From Bradyrhizobium sp. 199 (GTDB lineage Bacteria; Pseudomonadota; Alphaproteobacteria; Rhizobiales; Xanthobacteraceae): a stretch of DNA of 64,000 bases. The stretch is taken from assembly GCF_023073355.1 (NCBI RefSeq), contig NZ_JADPJI010000002.1:1-64000 (forward strand), given 5' to 3'. Numbering within the stretch: the stretch's first letter is position 1; each line of letters starts with the position of its first letter. This document shows, piece after piece, positions 43,889 through 53,110 of this stretch. A model generated the notes under the pieces. The model made no database searches. It worked only from the letters and a program-made list of their open reading frames with translations, and was not told where the DNA came from. Both the position numbers and the translations under genes were made by a program.

Positions 43889-46389
43889 TCGGCGGCGTCG
43901 CGATGCGCCGCCTGGTCGGTCGGAAAATCGCAGATCACGACCGTCCCTCGGCCGACTATCGAGTCCACCCGCACCTTGCCGCCATGCAGCTCGACGAAGG
44001 AGCGCACCAGCGACAGGCCGAGCCCGGCGCCGCGGTGACGCGAGCCCTGCGAGCGGCTTTCGAACCAGTTGAACACCTTGTCCTTCATGTCGGCAGGTAT
44101 TCCAGGCCCGGAATCTGTCACGGTGAAGACCACACTGCGCTCGGTGCGGCGCGCGCTGATGCCGACGGTAGAATCCTGTGGAGAAAACCCGACGGCGTTG
44201 GCGAGGAGATTATAGAGCACCTGCACCACGCGCTTCTCGTCGCCGGTGAAGCTGCCGACGTCGGGCGCGATCTCGACCTTGAGGCGGATGCGGTCGGTGG
44301 CGAGGCGGTCCTGGATGCCCTCGGCGGCGAGCTCGATGGTCTTGCTGACGTCGACCGGGCCGAGTTCCAGCTTCATGGCGCCGGCATCGATGGTGGCGAG
44401 ATCGAGGATGTTGTTGGTCAGCGCCAGCAGCGCATTGGTCGATTTGGTGACGTAGTCGAGATATTCGGCCTGCTTCGGCGTCAGCGGCCCGGTCGATGGA
44501 TCGCTCAGGAAGTGCGCAAAACCGATGATGGTGGTGAGCGGTGAGCGCAGCTCGTAGGAGACGTGGTGGACGAAATCCACCTTCATCTGGTCGGCGGCCT
44601 CCAGCGCCTCGTTGCGTTCGCGCAGCGCACGCTCGACGTTCTCGGTGTCGGTGATGTCCTGGAACGTCAGCATGGTCGCGCCGTCATGCAGCGGCCGGAT
44701 CATGCCGTCGAGCACGCTGCCGTCCTTGCGCTCCAGCTTCAGCGGCACGTCGGCGCGATTCTCGATCGAGGTGACGGCCTCGCGGATCTGGCGCCAGACC
44801 ACCGGGTCATCGAACAGCTGATGGCACCAGCCTTCGACGGTCTGGATGTGCGGCTCGTCGCGCATGGCATCGCTCGACAGCTTCCACATCCGGACGAAGG
44901 CCGGGTTGAACAGCTGGGCCTTGCCGTTGCTGCCGAACACGGCGACGCCCTCGGCGAGGCTGTCCAGCGTCTCGCGCTGAACCCGGATCATGCCGTCGAA
45001 GCGGCGGGCGAGCTGGAGGCTCTCGGTGACGTCGTCGAACAGATAGGTGACGCCGCCTTCCGGGTTCGGCGTGGTGACGACCGAGAGAGCGCGGCCGTCC
45101 GGCAGGTACCAGGTGTCCTTGGCCGCCTCGACCGCGCGATAGGCCTCGTGCAGCTTGGACTTCCAGGCCCGGAAGTCCGGCTGCTCCGGCAGCTTGCGCG
45201 CGGCGCGGAGCTGGTCGAGCACGCTGGAATCATCCGGGTTGGCGTCGAGGAAGCTGCGGTCGAGGTCCCACAGCCGGCGGTAGGAATCGTTGTAGAAGGC
45301 AAGCCGGCGCTGGCCGTCGAATACGGCAACGCCGGAGGAGAGCTGGTCGAGCGTGCGGCGATGCGCCTCCGCCATCCGCACCAGCGCGGAGCTGAGCGCA
45401 TCCGCCTCGCTGGCATCGATGGCGACGCCGACGCTGCCGCTGCCGACATTGACGGCACGCACGTCGTAGATTCGGCGCTCGCCGCTGATCACGATCGGCA
45501 GCCGCGCGTTGAAATTGGCCGCGTCCTTCAACCCCCGCTCCATCGCGGTGCGATCGGCGCTGTCGAGCAGCTCGAGCTTGCGCTCGTGCGCGTCGACGAT
45601 GCTGTTCGCCTCGGTGGCCCGCACATAGGCCGGGTTGGCATAAGTCAGCGCGCCGTTCTCGCCCTTGGCCCAGATCGGCCAGGGTGCGGCGGCGGCAAAG
45701 CCGCGCAGCATCTCGGTCTCGTCGGAGAGCGCGTTGTAGCGCAGATTGGTTTCGGCCAGATCGCGGCGGAGTCCTGAGAGTTCGCGAATCCGGACAATGG
45801 CCTGGCCGCCGATGGCGCGGCCGATGGCCTCCAGCGTGTGGCCATGGGCGGTGGTCAGCGTCAGCTGGAATCCATCACCGCGGTCGCGCAGCGCATCGAC
45901 CGCATGATCCATCTGCAGCGCGGGTTCCGGCGGCAGCCAGGTTCCGAATGCGAGCACGCGCTGCGGGGACGAATCGCGCGGCAGCACCAAGGATATGTCG
46001 CCCGAGATTTGCGCGCGGTTGTCGCCGGCCGGCCATGAGATCAGGATTTGCGGCTCGGCGAACAGCAGCGCGCCGTATCGGTCAGCCTGGAGCTGGAGTT
46101 CCCCGATTCGGGCGCGCAGACGCGCCTCGTTCTTCGCCGTACGCACCCGCGTGCGCATCAACAGGATCGCGGCCATCACCGAGAAGCCGAGCAAAGCCAG
46201 CGCGGTGGCGAGCACCGCGAGTTCCTGCCGGTTGAAATCCAGCATGATGGAGAGAGTGTCGAGGAGATCGGCGGCCTCAGCCGGCGCAGCCGGCAGCAGC
46301 GCTGCAAGAGCGCCCCCCAATAAGCCGTTGCGCACCAGCGATGTGCACGACAGCAGCGTCCGACGCATCGACACGATCACGCCTGACAT
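43885..46389 (-). CDS. divL: PAS sensor pseudokinase DivL (tyrosine in the H-box)
   Basis: About 834 residues. A signal/anchor segment and one more hydrophobic stretch near residues 50-75 tie it to the membrane; several PAS-like units follow, then HisKA and HATPase_c domains (NLLANAVGFSP, DSGPGIPADM, GAGLGLSLVRSFVELHGG). The usual phospho-acceptor His of SHELRTPL is Tyr here: HHVSYELRSPL, residue 612. That is the mark of Caulobacter DivL, which steers the CckA-CtrA cell-cycle relay by binding DivK. It overlaps the TsaE fusion by four bases. Start ATG 46389 is chosen; a longer frame exists. Confidence 0.9.
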   Translation of the reverse strand: MSGVIVSMRRTLLSCTSLVRNGLLGGALAALLPAAPAEAADLLDTLSIMLDFNRQELAVLATALALLGFSVMAAILLMRTRVRTAKNEARLRARIGELQLQADRYGALLFAEPQILISWPAGDNRAQISGDISLVLPRDSSPQRVLAFGTWLPPEPALQMDHAVDALRDRGDGFQLTLTTAHGHTLEAIGRAIGGQAIVRIRELSGLRRDLAETNLRYNALSDETEMLRGFAAAAPWPIWAKGENGALTYANPAYVRATEANSIVDAHERKLELLDSADRTAMERGLKDAANFNARLPIVISGERRIYDVRAVNVGSGSVGVAIDASEADALSSALVRMAEAHRRTLDQLSSGVAVFDGQRRLAFYNDSYRRLWDLDRSFLDANPDDSSVLDQLRAARKLPEQPDFRAWKSKLHEAYRAVEAAKDTWYLPDGRALSVVTTPNPEGGVTYLFDDVTESLQLARRFDGMIRVQRETLDSLAEGVAVFGSNGKAQLFNPAFVRMWKLSSDAMRDEPHIQTVEGWCHQLFDDPVVWRQIREAVTSIENRADVPLKLERKDGSVLDGMIRPLHDGATMLTFQDITDTENVERALRERNEALEAADQMKVDFVHHVSYELRSPLTTIIGFAHFLSDPSTGPLTPKQAEYLDYVTKSTNALLALTNNILDLATIDAGAMKLELGPVDVSKTIELAAEGIQDRLATDRIRLKVEIAPDVGSFTGDEKRVVQVLYNLLANAVGFSPQDSTVGISARRTERSVVFTVTDSGPGIPADMKDKVFNWFESRSQGSRHRGAGLGLSLVRSFVELHGGKVRVDSIVGRGTVVICDFPTDQAAHRDAAE

Positions 46390-46580
46390 AGTTGCCCCAA
46401 GATCGCACGGATTTGCGCGCGGCGACCCCCGTCGCGCGCGAATCAAAAGACAATACCCTCACCGTGACTCCGCCGGTAAGAGTCCAGATCGTGAACGTAA
46501 ACGCCACTCCCCAAAAATGCCGGGCGCGATGTTCCAGCTCACGTCGTTCTTCGGGATGATTCGGCTGAAACTGTCGCGCG

Positions 46581-47039
46581 TTAGCGGCCGGTCGAGCCGA
46601 AGCCGCCGGCGCCGCGATCGGTCGTGGACAAGCTGGCCACGGGAACCAGGGCGGCCTGCACCACGGGCGCGATCACGATCTGGGCGATGCGCTCGCCGCG
46701 CTTGATCACGAAGGCGGCTTGGCCGTGATTGATCAGGATCACCTTGATCTCGCCGCGGTAGTCGGCGTCGATCGTGCCCGGCGAGTTCAGCACGGTGACG
46801 CCGTGCTTGGCCGCAAGACCCGAACGCGGTCGCACCTGCGCCTCGTGCCCAGCCGGCAAGGCGATCGCGAGCCCCGTCGGCACCAACGCATATTGCCCGG
46901 GCGCCAGCGTGAGGGGTTCGTTGTCAGGAACCGCCGCCATCAGGTCGAGCCCGGCGGCCTCGGCGGTCTGATAGGTGGGCAGCGGCAGGCCGTCGGCATG
47001 GGCGAGGCGTTGCAGTTCCACAGTGACTTTGGTGCTCAA
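46581..47039 (-). CDS. dut: Deoxyuridine 5'-triphosphate nucleotidohydrolase
   Basis: A 152-residue trimeric dUTPase that keeps uracil out of DNA and supplies dUMP. Motifs: [47 protein letters not shown] and the C-terminal [10 protein letters not shown] arm. Its start overlaps the coaBC stop by four bases. Confidence 0.97.
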   Translation of the reverse strand: MSTKVTVELQRLAHADGLPLPTYQTAEAAGLDLMAAVPDNEPLTLAPGQYALVPTGLAIALPAGHEAQVRPRSGLAAKHGVTVLNSPGTIDADYRGEIKVILINHGQAAFVIKRGERIAQIVIAPVVQAALVPVASLSTTDRGAGGFGSTGR

Positions 47040-48487
47040 GATGCCGGCTCCCGGGATTTATGGCTCAGGCTTTTCGCGACATGCGCGACCAGTTCGATGG
47101 CGACCTGTTCCTTGGTCATCACCGGCCAGGAATCAACTGCAATCCCGCCGTCCTTCCCGTCGTTCTTGCGGCTGATCAAATGCACCGTGTTGCGATCGCC
47201 GCCCATCACGCCGGTGGCAGGCGAGACGTCGTTTGCAACGATCCAGTCGCAGCCCTTGCGCGCGAGCTTCGATTTGGCGTTGTCGATGAGGTGCTCGGTC
47301 TCGGCCGCAAAGCCGATCACCAGCGGCGGGCGCCTGTCGGTCAGCTTCGAGATGGTGGCGAGAATGTCGGGATTTTCGACCAGCTGAAGCGGCGGCATGC
47401 CGGCCGAGGTCTTCTTCAGCTTCTGCTCGCCTTCATTGGCAACGCGCCAGTCGGCGACCGCGGCGGCGAAGATCGCGATGTCGGCGGGAAGCGAGGCCTG
47501 CACCTGCTCCAGCATCTGCCGCGCCGATTCCACGTGCTTCACCGTGACGCCCTGGGGATCGCTGAGATCGACGGGACCGCTGACCAGAATCACCTCGGCG
47601 CCCGCCGCTTGCGCCGCGGCTGCAATGGCAAAGCCCTGCTTGCCGGAGGAGCGGTTGGCGATGTAGCGCACCGGATCGATCGGCTCATGCGTGGGGCCCG
47701 CGGTGATCAGCACCCGCTTGCCGGCAAGTGGCCTCGGCACCGGCGGCCGCAGCAGCCGCTCGGCGGCGTTGGCGATCTCGACGGCTTCGGACATGCGGCC
47801 TGTTCCGGCCTCGCCGGCTTCCGCCATCTCGCCGGAATTGGGGCCGATCAGAACCACGCCGTCGCGCTGGAGCAAGCCGACGTTGCGCCGCGTCGCCGCA
47901 TTGTTCCACATCAGTGGGTTCATTGCCGGCGCCAGCAGCACCTTGCGGTTGGTCGCGAGCAGGATGGCGCTGGCGAGATCGTCGGCATGGCCGTTGGCCA
48001 TCTTGGCCATCAGATCGGCGGTCGCGGGCGCCACCACGATCAGGTCGCAGTCGCGCGCCAGGCGGATGTGGCCGGCGTCGAACTCACTTTGCGGGTCGAA
48101 CAGGTCGGTATAGGCGCGCTCATGCGAGAGCGCGCTCGCCGCCAACGGCGTGACGAATTGCTGCGCCGCCTTGGTCAGGACGCAGCGGACCTCGATGCGG
48201 CGTTCCTTCAGCCGGCGGATCAGGTCGAGCGATTTGTAGGCGGCGATGCCGCCGCCGATGATGAGGGTGACACTGGCCTCGGGAAGGGCGCCGGTGCGCT
48301 GTGCCGTGGGAGCGGACGATGCCGCCGCCGGGGCAGAAAACGGCGTCAGCGGCTCCTCGCGGCCCTCGATCAGCTCCCGCAGGATGACCCGGACCTCTTC
48401 CTCGACCGACCTGCGGTTCTTGGCCGAGCGCAGCCGCAGATAGGTTTTGACGTGATCGTCCAGTTTGCGGATGGTCAGGCTTGCCAT
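47036..48487 (-). CDS. coaBC: CoaBC (PPC decarboxylase / PPC synthetase) with N-terminal ribbon-helix-helix domain
   Basis: A 483-residue coenzyme A enzyme. Residues 1-42 ([35 protein letters not shown]) are an RHH domain of the FitA antitoxin kind, not part of normal CoaBC. A Pro/Ala linker (43-70) leads to the flavin-dependent CoaC half ([27 protein letters not shown]) and then CoaB ([27 protein letters not shown]). The Cys usually found near [14 protein letters not shown] appears replaced by Ala, if my alignment is right. ATG 48487 follows GGAGG. Two matched palindromes lie just upstream. It overlaps dut. Confidence 0.93.
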   Translation of the reverse strand: MASLTIRKLDDHVKTYLRLRSAKNRRSVEEEVRVILRELIEGREEPLTPFSAPAAASSAPTAQRTGALPEASVTLIIGGGIAAYKSLDLIRRLKERRIEVRCVLTKAAQQFVTPLAASALSHERAYTDLFDPQSEFDAGHIRLARDCDLIVVAPATADLMAKMANGHADDLASAILLATNRKVLLAPAMNPLMWNNAATRRNVGLLQRDGVVLIGPNSGEMAEAGEAGTGRMSEAVEIANAAERLLRPPVPRPLAGKRVLITAGPTHEPIDPVRYIANRSSGKQGFAIAAAAQAAGAEVILVSGPVDLSDPQGVTVKHVESARQMLEQVQASLPADIAIFAAAVADWRVANEGEQKLKKTSAGMPPLQLVENPDILATISKLTDRRPPLVIGFAAETEHLIDNAKSKLARKGCDWIVANDVSPATGVMGGDRNTVHLISRKNDGKDGGIAVDSWPVMTKEQVAIELVAHVAKSLSHKSREPAS

Positions 48488-48505
48488 GACGACCTCCAGC
48501 ACAGA

Positions 48506-48524
48506 ATGATAGCGATGCTATCAT
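48506..48524. promoter_or_regulatory. operator 1 upstream of coaBC
   Basis: ATGATAGC-GAT-GCTATCAT, a perfect 8-base inverted repeat with a three-base centre, 19-37 bases before the coaBC start. It shares the pattern TGATnGC-N3-GCnATCA with operator 2; the centres are 23 bases apart. Confidence 0.75.
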
Positions 48525-48529
48525 CCGCG

Positions 48530-48546
48530 TGATTGCAGTGCAATCA
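48530..48546. promoter_or_regulatory. operator 2 upstream of coaBC
   Basis: TGATTGCAGTGCAATCA, a perfect palindrome with a one-base centre, overlapping the ubiB stop codon. Together with operator 1 it fills the 56-base gap between ubiB and coaBC, consistent with control of coaBC by its own RHH domain (inference). Confidence 0.7.
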
Positions 48547-50118
48547 TAGATTCCGGACGGCGATCAGGATGCCGATGAAGGTTGCGGCGATGATCCAGAG
48601 CGCGACGGTGCGCCAGCGGGTCTTGCGGCCTTCGCTGCGTCCCATCGCGGCGATGCTCTCCGGCGACAGCCTGATGCCGTCCCGCGTCATGGTCTCGAGC
48701 TGCTCCAGGACCTTCACGGACCGCTCCACGATCTCCGGCAGGCGCATCAGCACCCGCGCGATGTCTCCGGTCCCGGCGAGCGCCCCCTGCACCCGGCCGA
48801 TCGGGCCGAGATTGCGCTCGATCCATTCGCGTACCACGGGGTCGGCGATCTTCCAGATGTCGAGCTTGGGATCGAAGCCGCGCGCCACGCCCTCGACCAC
48901 CACCATGGTCTTCTGCAGCAGGATCAGCTCCGGCCGCGTCGTCATGTCGAACAGGCCGGTGACCTCGAGCAGCAGCGTCAGCAGCCGCGCCATCGAGATC
49001 TCTTCCGCCGTGCGGTTGTGAATCGGCTCGCCAATGGCGCGGATCGCTTGCGCGAAATTCTCGACCGAGTGATGCGCGGGCACGTAGCCCGCCTCGAAAT
49101 GCACCTCAGCGACGCGACGATAATCGCGGGTGATGAAGCCGAGCAGGATTTCAGCGAGGAAGCGCCGCTCCTTCATGCCGAGCCGGCCCATGATGCCGAA
49201 ATCGACCGCGACGAGACGGCCGGCATCGTCCAGGAACAGATTGCCCGGATGCATGTCGGCATGGAAGAAGCCGTCGCGAAGTGCGTGCCGCAAGAAGCTC
49301 TGGATCACCTTGCGGCCGAGATCGGGCAAATCGACCTGCGACTCTGCCAGGCGCTTGTGATCGTTCAGCGCGATGCCGTCGATCCATTCCATCGTCAGCA
49401 CGTTGTGCGTGGTGCGGTCCCAGTCGACGGCCGGCACGCGGAAATCAGGGTCGTCGCGCGTGTTCTCCGCCATCTCCGACAGCGCAGCGGCCTCCAGCCG
49501 CAGGTCCATCTCCATCGCGACCGAGCGCGACATGGTGTTGATGACTTCGATGAGGCGCAGCCGCCGCGCTTCCGCCGAGTAGGTCTCGGCCTTGTGCGCG
49601 ACGAAGAAGAAGTCGGAGAGGTCGCGGCGGAAGCGCGCGGCGACGTTCGGCCTGAGCACCTTGACCGCGACCGACGTGCGGATCCCGTGGTGCAAGACTT
49701 CGGCGCGATGCACTTGCGCGATCGAGGCGGCCGCGACGGGAGGCCCGAAGCTGACGAACACGTCCGTGAGCGGCCGCTCCAGTGACGTCGCAATTGCGGC
49801 CTCGGCTTCGGCCTGTGGAAATGGCTGCAGGCGGTCCTGAAGGCTTTCGAGGTCGCGCGCCATGATGACCCCGACCACGTCGGGGCGCGTCGCCAGGAAC
49901 TGTCCCAGCTTGAGATAGGCGGGGCCCATCCGCGTCAGCGCGCGCGAGATCCGCGGGCCGTGCTTGGTGCCGCGGCGTTCGACGAGACGCGCCAGCTTCA
50001 GCGCGAGCTGTCCCGGCGGCGGCACCAGGCTCGGATCGACCGAGCCGAACACGCCCTCGCGGGCAAACACGAACGCGGCGCGGATCAGGCGCGCAATGTG
50101 GTTAAAGGCTGAGATCAC
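48544..50118 (-). CDS. ubiB: UbiB atypical kinase for ubiquinone synthesis
   Basis: A 524-residue ABC1/UbiB protein. KxGQ region ([14 protein letters not shown]), [18 protein letters not shown] and [11 protein letters not shown] are the atypical kinase motifs; two hydrophobic segments close the C-terminus ([17 protein letters not shown]). It supports ubiquinone synthesis as an ATPase. The start is GTG 50118, overlapping the ubiE stop by four bases; the frame reads further but only through ubiE. Confidence 0.94.
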   Translation of the reverse strand: MISAFNHIARLIRAAFVFAREGVFGSVDPSLVPPPGQLALKLARLVERRGTKHGPRISRALTRMGPAYLKLGQFLATRPDVVGVIMARDLESLQDRLQPFPQAEAEAAIATSLERPLTDVFVSFGPPVAAASIAQVHRAEVLHHGIRTSVAVKVLRPNVAARFRRDLSDFFFVAHKAETYSAEARRLRLIEVINTMSRSVAMEMDLRLEAAALSEMAENTRDDPDFRVPAVDWDRTTHNVLTMEWIDGIALNDHKRLAESQVDLPDLGRKVIQSFLRHALRDGFFHADMHPGNLFLDDAGRLVAVDFGIMGRLGMKERRFLAEILLGFITRDYRRVAEVHFEAGYVPAHHSVENFAQAIRAIGEPIHNRTAEEISMARLLTLLLEVTGLFDMTTRPELILLQKTMVVVEGVARGFDPKLDIWKIADPVVREWIERNLGPIGRVQGALAGTGDIARVLMRLPEIVERSVKVLEQLETMTRDGIRLSPESIAAMGRSEGRKTRWRTVALWIIAATFIGILIAVRNL

Positions 50119-50876
50119 AAACGCCAGCCCGAATGCAGTGCGACGATGCCGCCGGACAATGTCTGCCAGCTGACGCGGGCGAAGCCGGCGTCGCGGATCA
50201 TGTCGGCGAACGCGTTGGGTTTTGGAAACTTGCGGATCGATTCGACGAGATATTGATAGGACTCGGCATCGCCGGTGATCATGCGGCCAAGCGGCGGGAT
50301 CACCTTGAACGAGAACAGGTCGTAAAGCCGATCGAGCCCCGGCATCTCGACGCTGGAAAATTCCAGGCAGAGGAAGCGGCTGCCGGGCTTCAGCACGCGA
50401 TAGGCTTCTTGCAGCGCAAGGTCGATCCGCGGCACATTGCGGATGCCGAAAGCAATCGTATATGCGTCGAAGCCGCGATCGGCGAAGGCGAGCGCTTCGG
50501 CATTGCCTTCGACGAAATCGACCCGGGTTTCGAGATGCCGCTTGACGGCGCGCTCGCGGCCGACCGCGAGCATGTCGGTGTTGATGTCGCAAACGGTGGC
50601 ATGGAAGCCCGCACCTGCGGCCTTGGCGGCGCGGAAGGAGATGTCGCCGGTGCCGCCGGCCACGTCGAGCAACGCGAACGGCCGGTCGCTCCTGGGCGGG
50701 TCGAGCGCCGTGATCATGATGTCCTTCCAGACCCGGTGCAGGCCACCGGACATCAGATCGTTCATCAGATCATAGCGCGAGGCCACGCTGTGAAACACGT
50801 CGTTCACCAGCGTCTGCTTGTCCCCGAGGGGAACGTCCCTGAAGCCAAAATGCGTGGTTTCGCCCGGCCGATCCAT
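50115..50876 (-). CDS. ubiE: UbiE methyltransferase (ubiquinone/menaquinone)
   Basis: A 253-residue SAM methyltransferase that C-methylates the ubiquinone precursor. SAM motif [15 protein letters not shown], then [18 protein letters not shown] and [14 protein letters not shown] are typical. First in the leftward ubiE-ubiB-coaBC-dut run; divergent from mutM, 81 bases away. Confidence 0.96.
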   Translation of the reverse strand: MDRPGETTHFGFRDVPLGDKQTLVNDVFHSVASRYDLMNDLMSGGLHRVWKDIMITALDPPRSDRPFALLDVAGGTGDISFRAAKAAGAGFHATVCDINTDMLAVGRERAVKRHLETRVDFVEGNAEALAFADRGFDAYTIAFGIRNVPRIDLALQEAYRVLKPGSRFLCLEFSSVEMPGLDRLYDLFSFKVIPPLGRMITGDAESYQYLVESIRKFPKPNAFADMIRDAGFARVSWQTLSGGIVALHSGWRL

Positions 50877-50957
50877 TACTCTACTCCACTGGGCGGACCA
50901 TAGCGCGCCCGCCGCAATGGCGCTATCACACCGCCCTCATAAGGTGAATGCCTGACC

Positions 50958-51857
50958 ATGCCCGAATTGCCCGAAGTCGAGACCGTCCGCCGCGGCCTTC
51001 AGCCCGTCATGGAGGGCGCGAAAATCCTGTCCGCGGAGGCCCGCCGGCCGGACCTGCGCTTTCCGTTCCAGCCGGACTTCGTGGCTCGGCTCAAGGGGCA
51101 GGTCGTCACGGGCCTCGGCCGCCGCGCAAAATATCTCGTGGCGGATCTCGCCTCCGGCGATGTGCTCTTGATGCATCTGGGCATGTCGGGCTCATTCCGA
51201 GTCATCAAGCGGGGCAACGACGCCGTGCCTGGCGAGTTTCACTATCCGAAGGCCAAGGATTCCGCGCACGATCACGTGCTGTTTCGGATGTCCTCCGGCG
51301 CCGACATCGTCTTCAACGACCCGCGCCGCTTCGGTTACATGAAAGTGATCGCACGCAGCGCGCTTGATGAAGAACCGCTGCTGCGCGGGCTCGGCCCCGA
51401 GCCGCTCGGCAACGAATTCGATGCCGCGATGCTGGCGCGGTCCTGCGCAGGCAAGACCACGAGCCTGAAGGCGGCGCTGCTCGACCAGCGCGTGGTCGCG
51501 GGGCTCGGCAACATCTATGTCTGCGAAGCCTTGCATCGCTCGCATCTGTCGCCACGCCGGATCGCGGCGACGCTCGCGACCAAGGGTCGCAAGGGCGTTG
51601 CCGGGGGCGAGCCAACCGACCACGCCAAGCGATTGGTCGGCGCGATCCACACCGTGCTCAACGACGCCATCAAGGCCGGCGGTTCGTCTCTGCGCGACCA
51701 TCGCCAGACTTCGGGCGAGCTCGGCTATTTCCAGCATTCGTTCAAGGTCTATGACCGCGAAGGCGAGACCTGCACGACCCCGCGCTGCGGCGGCACGATC
51801 AAGCGCTTCACCCAGAACGGTCGATCGACGTTCTGGTGTCCGAAATGTCAGAAGTGA
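50958..51857 (+). CDS. mutM: Formamidopyrimidine-DNA glycosylase
   Basis: A 299-residue Fpg/MutM. The N-terminal [13 protein letters not shown] carries the catalytic Pro and Glu; the [18 protein letters not shown] block is the H2TH region; a C-terminal zinc finger with four cysteines (CTTPRC, CPKC) ends the protein. It removes 8-oxoguanine and related lesions. Confidence 0.96.
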   Translation: MPELPEVETVRRGLQPVMEGAKILSAEARRPDLRFPFQPDFVARLKGQVVTGLGRRAKYLVADLASGDVLLMHLGMSGSFRVIKRGNDAVPGEFHYPKAKDSAHDHVLFRMSSGADIVFNDPRRFGYMKVIARSALDEEPLLRGLGPEPLGNEFDAAMLARSCAGKTTSLKAALLDQRVVAGLGNIYVCEALHRSHLSPRRIAATLATKGRKGVAGGEPTDHAKRLVGAIHTVLNDAIKAGGSSLRDHRQTSGELGYFQHSFKVYDREGETCTTPRCGGTIKRFTQNGRSTFWCPKCQK

Positions 51858-51916
51858 CGATCAGGCAAGCGGTCCGAGTCCGGAAGGCCGTGAGGTTTTC
51901 GAAGGCCGCCACGGGC

Positions 51917-52001
51917 GTCATTGCGAGGAGCCCTTGCGACGAAGCAATCCAGAGTCCCTCCGCGGAAGGATTCTGGATTGCTTCGCTGCGCTCGCAATGA
52001 C
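51917..52001. repeat. GTCATTGCGAG long hairpin repeat
   Basis: GTCATTGCGAG...GAAGCAATCCAGA and TCTGGATTGCTTCG...CTCGCAATGAC pair as one long hairpin. This is a frequent dispersed palindrome in Bradyrhizobium and Rhodopseudomonas intergenic DNA. Confidence 0.8.
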
Positions 52002-52033
52002 GGGTGGATAGAGCATTCCGAAGAAGCGCGAGG

Positions 52034-52076
52034 CGAAGCAATCCGGCCGGGCTGGTGGCCGGATTGCTTCGTCGCT
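52034..52076. repeat. GAAGCAATCCGGCC hairpin repeat
   Basis: GAAGCAATCCGGCC and GGCCGGATTGCTTC are perfect arms with an eight-base loop. It shares the GAAGCAATCC core with the neighbouring repeat, so it is the same family. Between mutM and the ParA gene. Confidence 0.75.
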
Positions 52077-52128
52077 GGGGCCCTACAGGATGGTGAAGGG
52101 CCAACTGCCGTCCGAGCGATCGCCCCGC

Positions 52129-52872
52129 TCAGGACGCCAGCGTCGTGGTCTCGTCCGCCGTAAGCTTGGCGGCGGCATGCAGCATGCCGTCCGCAGCCGA
52201 CATCACCTGGTCGATCAGGACACCGGTCCTCGCAGTGAGCTCGAGCCGGGCCTCAATCCAGCGCCAGAGGCCGCGGATCTCGTCCGCCGACTTGCCGTTC
52301 GGCGCGAATTCGCTGACGGCAAGGCCGCTCGCGAGCGAATCCTGATGATCGTTGCGCATCACGATCAGCGGACGCGCGAGCACCTCCGCAAGATCGAGCG
52401 CGGCTTCTTCGGCGAGGGTGTTGGCGGCGTTGTCGATGCGCTGGCCGCGGATCGGCGTCTGGTTCAGCACGAAGCTGTAAGGCCGCTTCCAGGCGCGCGC
52501 GACGCTCAGCGTCGAGACGGTCGCTTCGATGTCGGCGACGCTCGGGCGCGCCGGGATCAGGCAGAGGTTGGAATGACGGATCGCCGCAGTGGTGGCGGCG
52601 CTGAGGCCGGCGGCAGTATCGACGATCGCAAGCTGGAGGCCACTATCGGCCAGCATCTTCAGGCGCGGCTCGATGTCGGCGGCGTGATAGATCGGCTCGA
52701 CGACGAGATCATCGGCGGCGCGACGGCGCTGCCAGTTGGACAGGGTGCCCTGCGGGTCGGTCTCGATCAGGCGGACGGTGAAGCCGGCCTGCTTGGCCGC
52801 GAGCGCGAGGCCGATGGCGAGCGTGCTCTTACCGCTGCCACCCTTTTGGGTGGCCAGTACGATCGTGTGCAT
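52129..52872 (-). CDS. ParA/MinD-family ATPase, orphan
   Basis: A 247-residue ATPase with deviant Walker A QKGGSGKST (residues 9-17) and VDTAAGLS (motif A'). ParA proteins move plasmids, chromosomes or protein clusters by ATP-driven gradients. No ParB or parS-like site is next to it, and the main parAB is not in the window, so it may place a protein complex instead. It ends 52 bases beyond the last repeat; ggt diverges from its other side. Confidence 0.88.
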   Translation of the reverse strand: MHTIVLATQKGGSGKSTLAIGLALAAKQAGFTVRLIETDPQGTLSNWQRRRAADDLVVEPIYHAADIEPRLKMLADSGLQLAIVDTAAGLSAATTAAIRHSNLCLIPARPSVADIEATVSTLSVARAWKRPYSFVLNQTPIRGQRIDNAANTLAEEAALDLAEVLARPLIVMRNDHQDSLASGLAVSEFAPNGKSADEIRGLWRWIEARLELTARTGVLIDQVMSAADGMLHAAAKLTADETTTLAS

Positions 52873-53110
52873 TTGAAGATCAATCCTTTGGAGTGCTTGG
52901 GTCAGGGAAACGCCACGCGAACGTGCATCGATGTGGATGCTGAGCTCTTCTTGCTCAGGACGTGCCGGCCCGATCCAAAGGGGATCGCGGAGGTCCGAAT
53001 CAGCAGTAGCAATGATGGCGGAACACGGAATGCCAGCTAATCCGTACCAATACTGGACCCGTACTCGTACGTGTGGTGTGCTTGCCGCCGTGCATAAAAG
53101 GACAAGCGGC

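Noticed and set aside
44563..45777. A 404-residue rightward frame antisense to divL
   Set aside because: Shadow frame; no start context.
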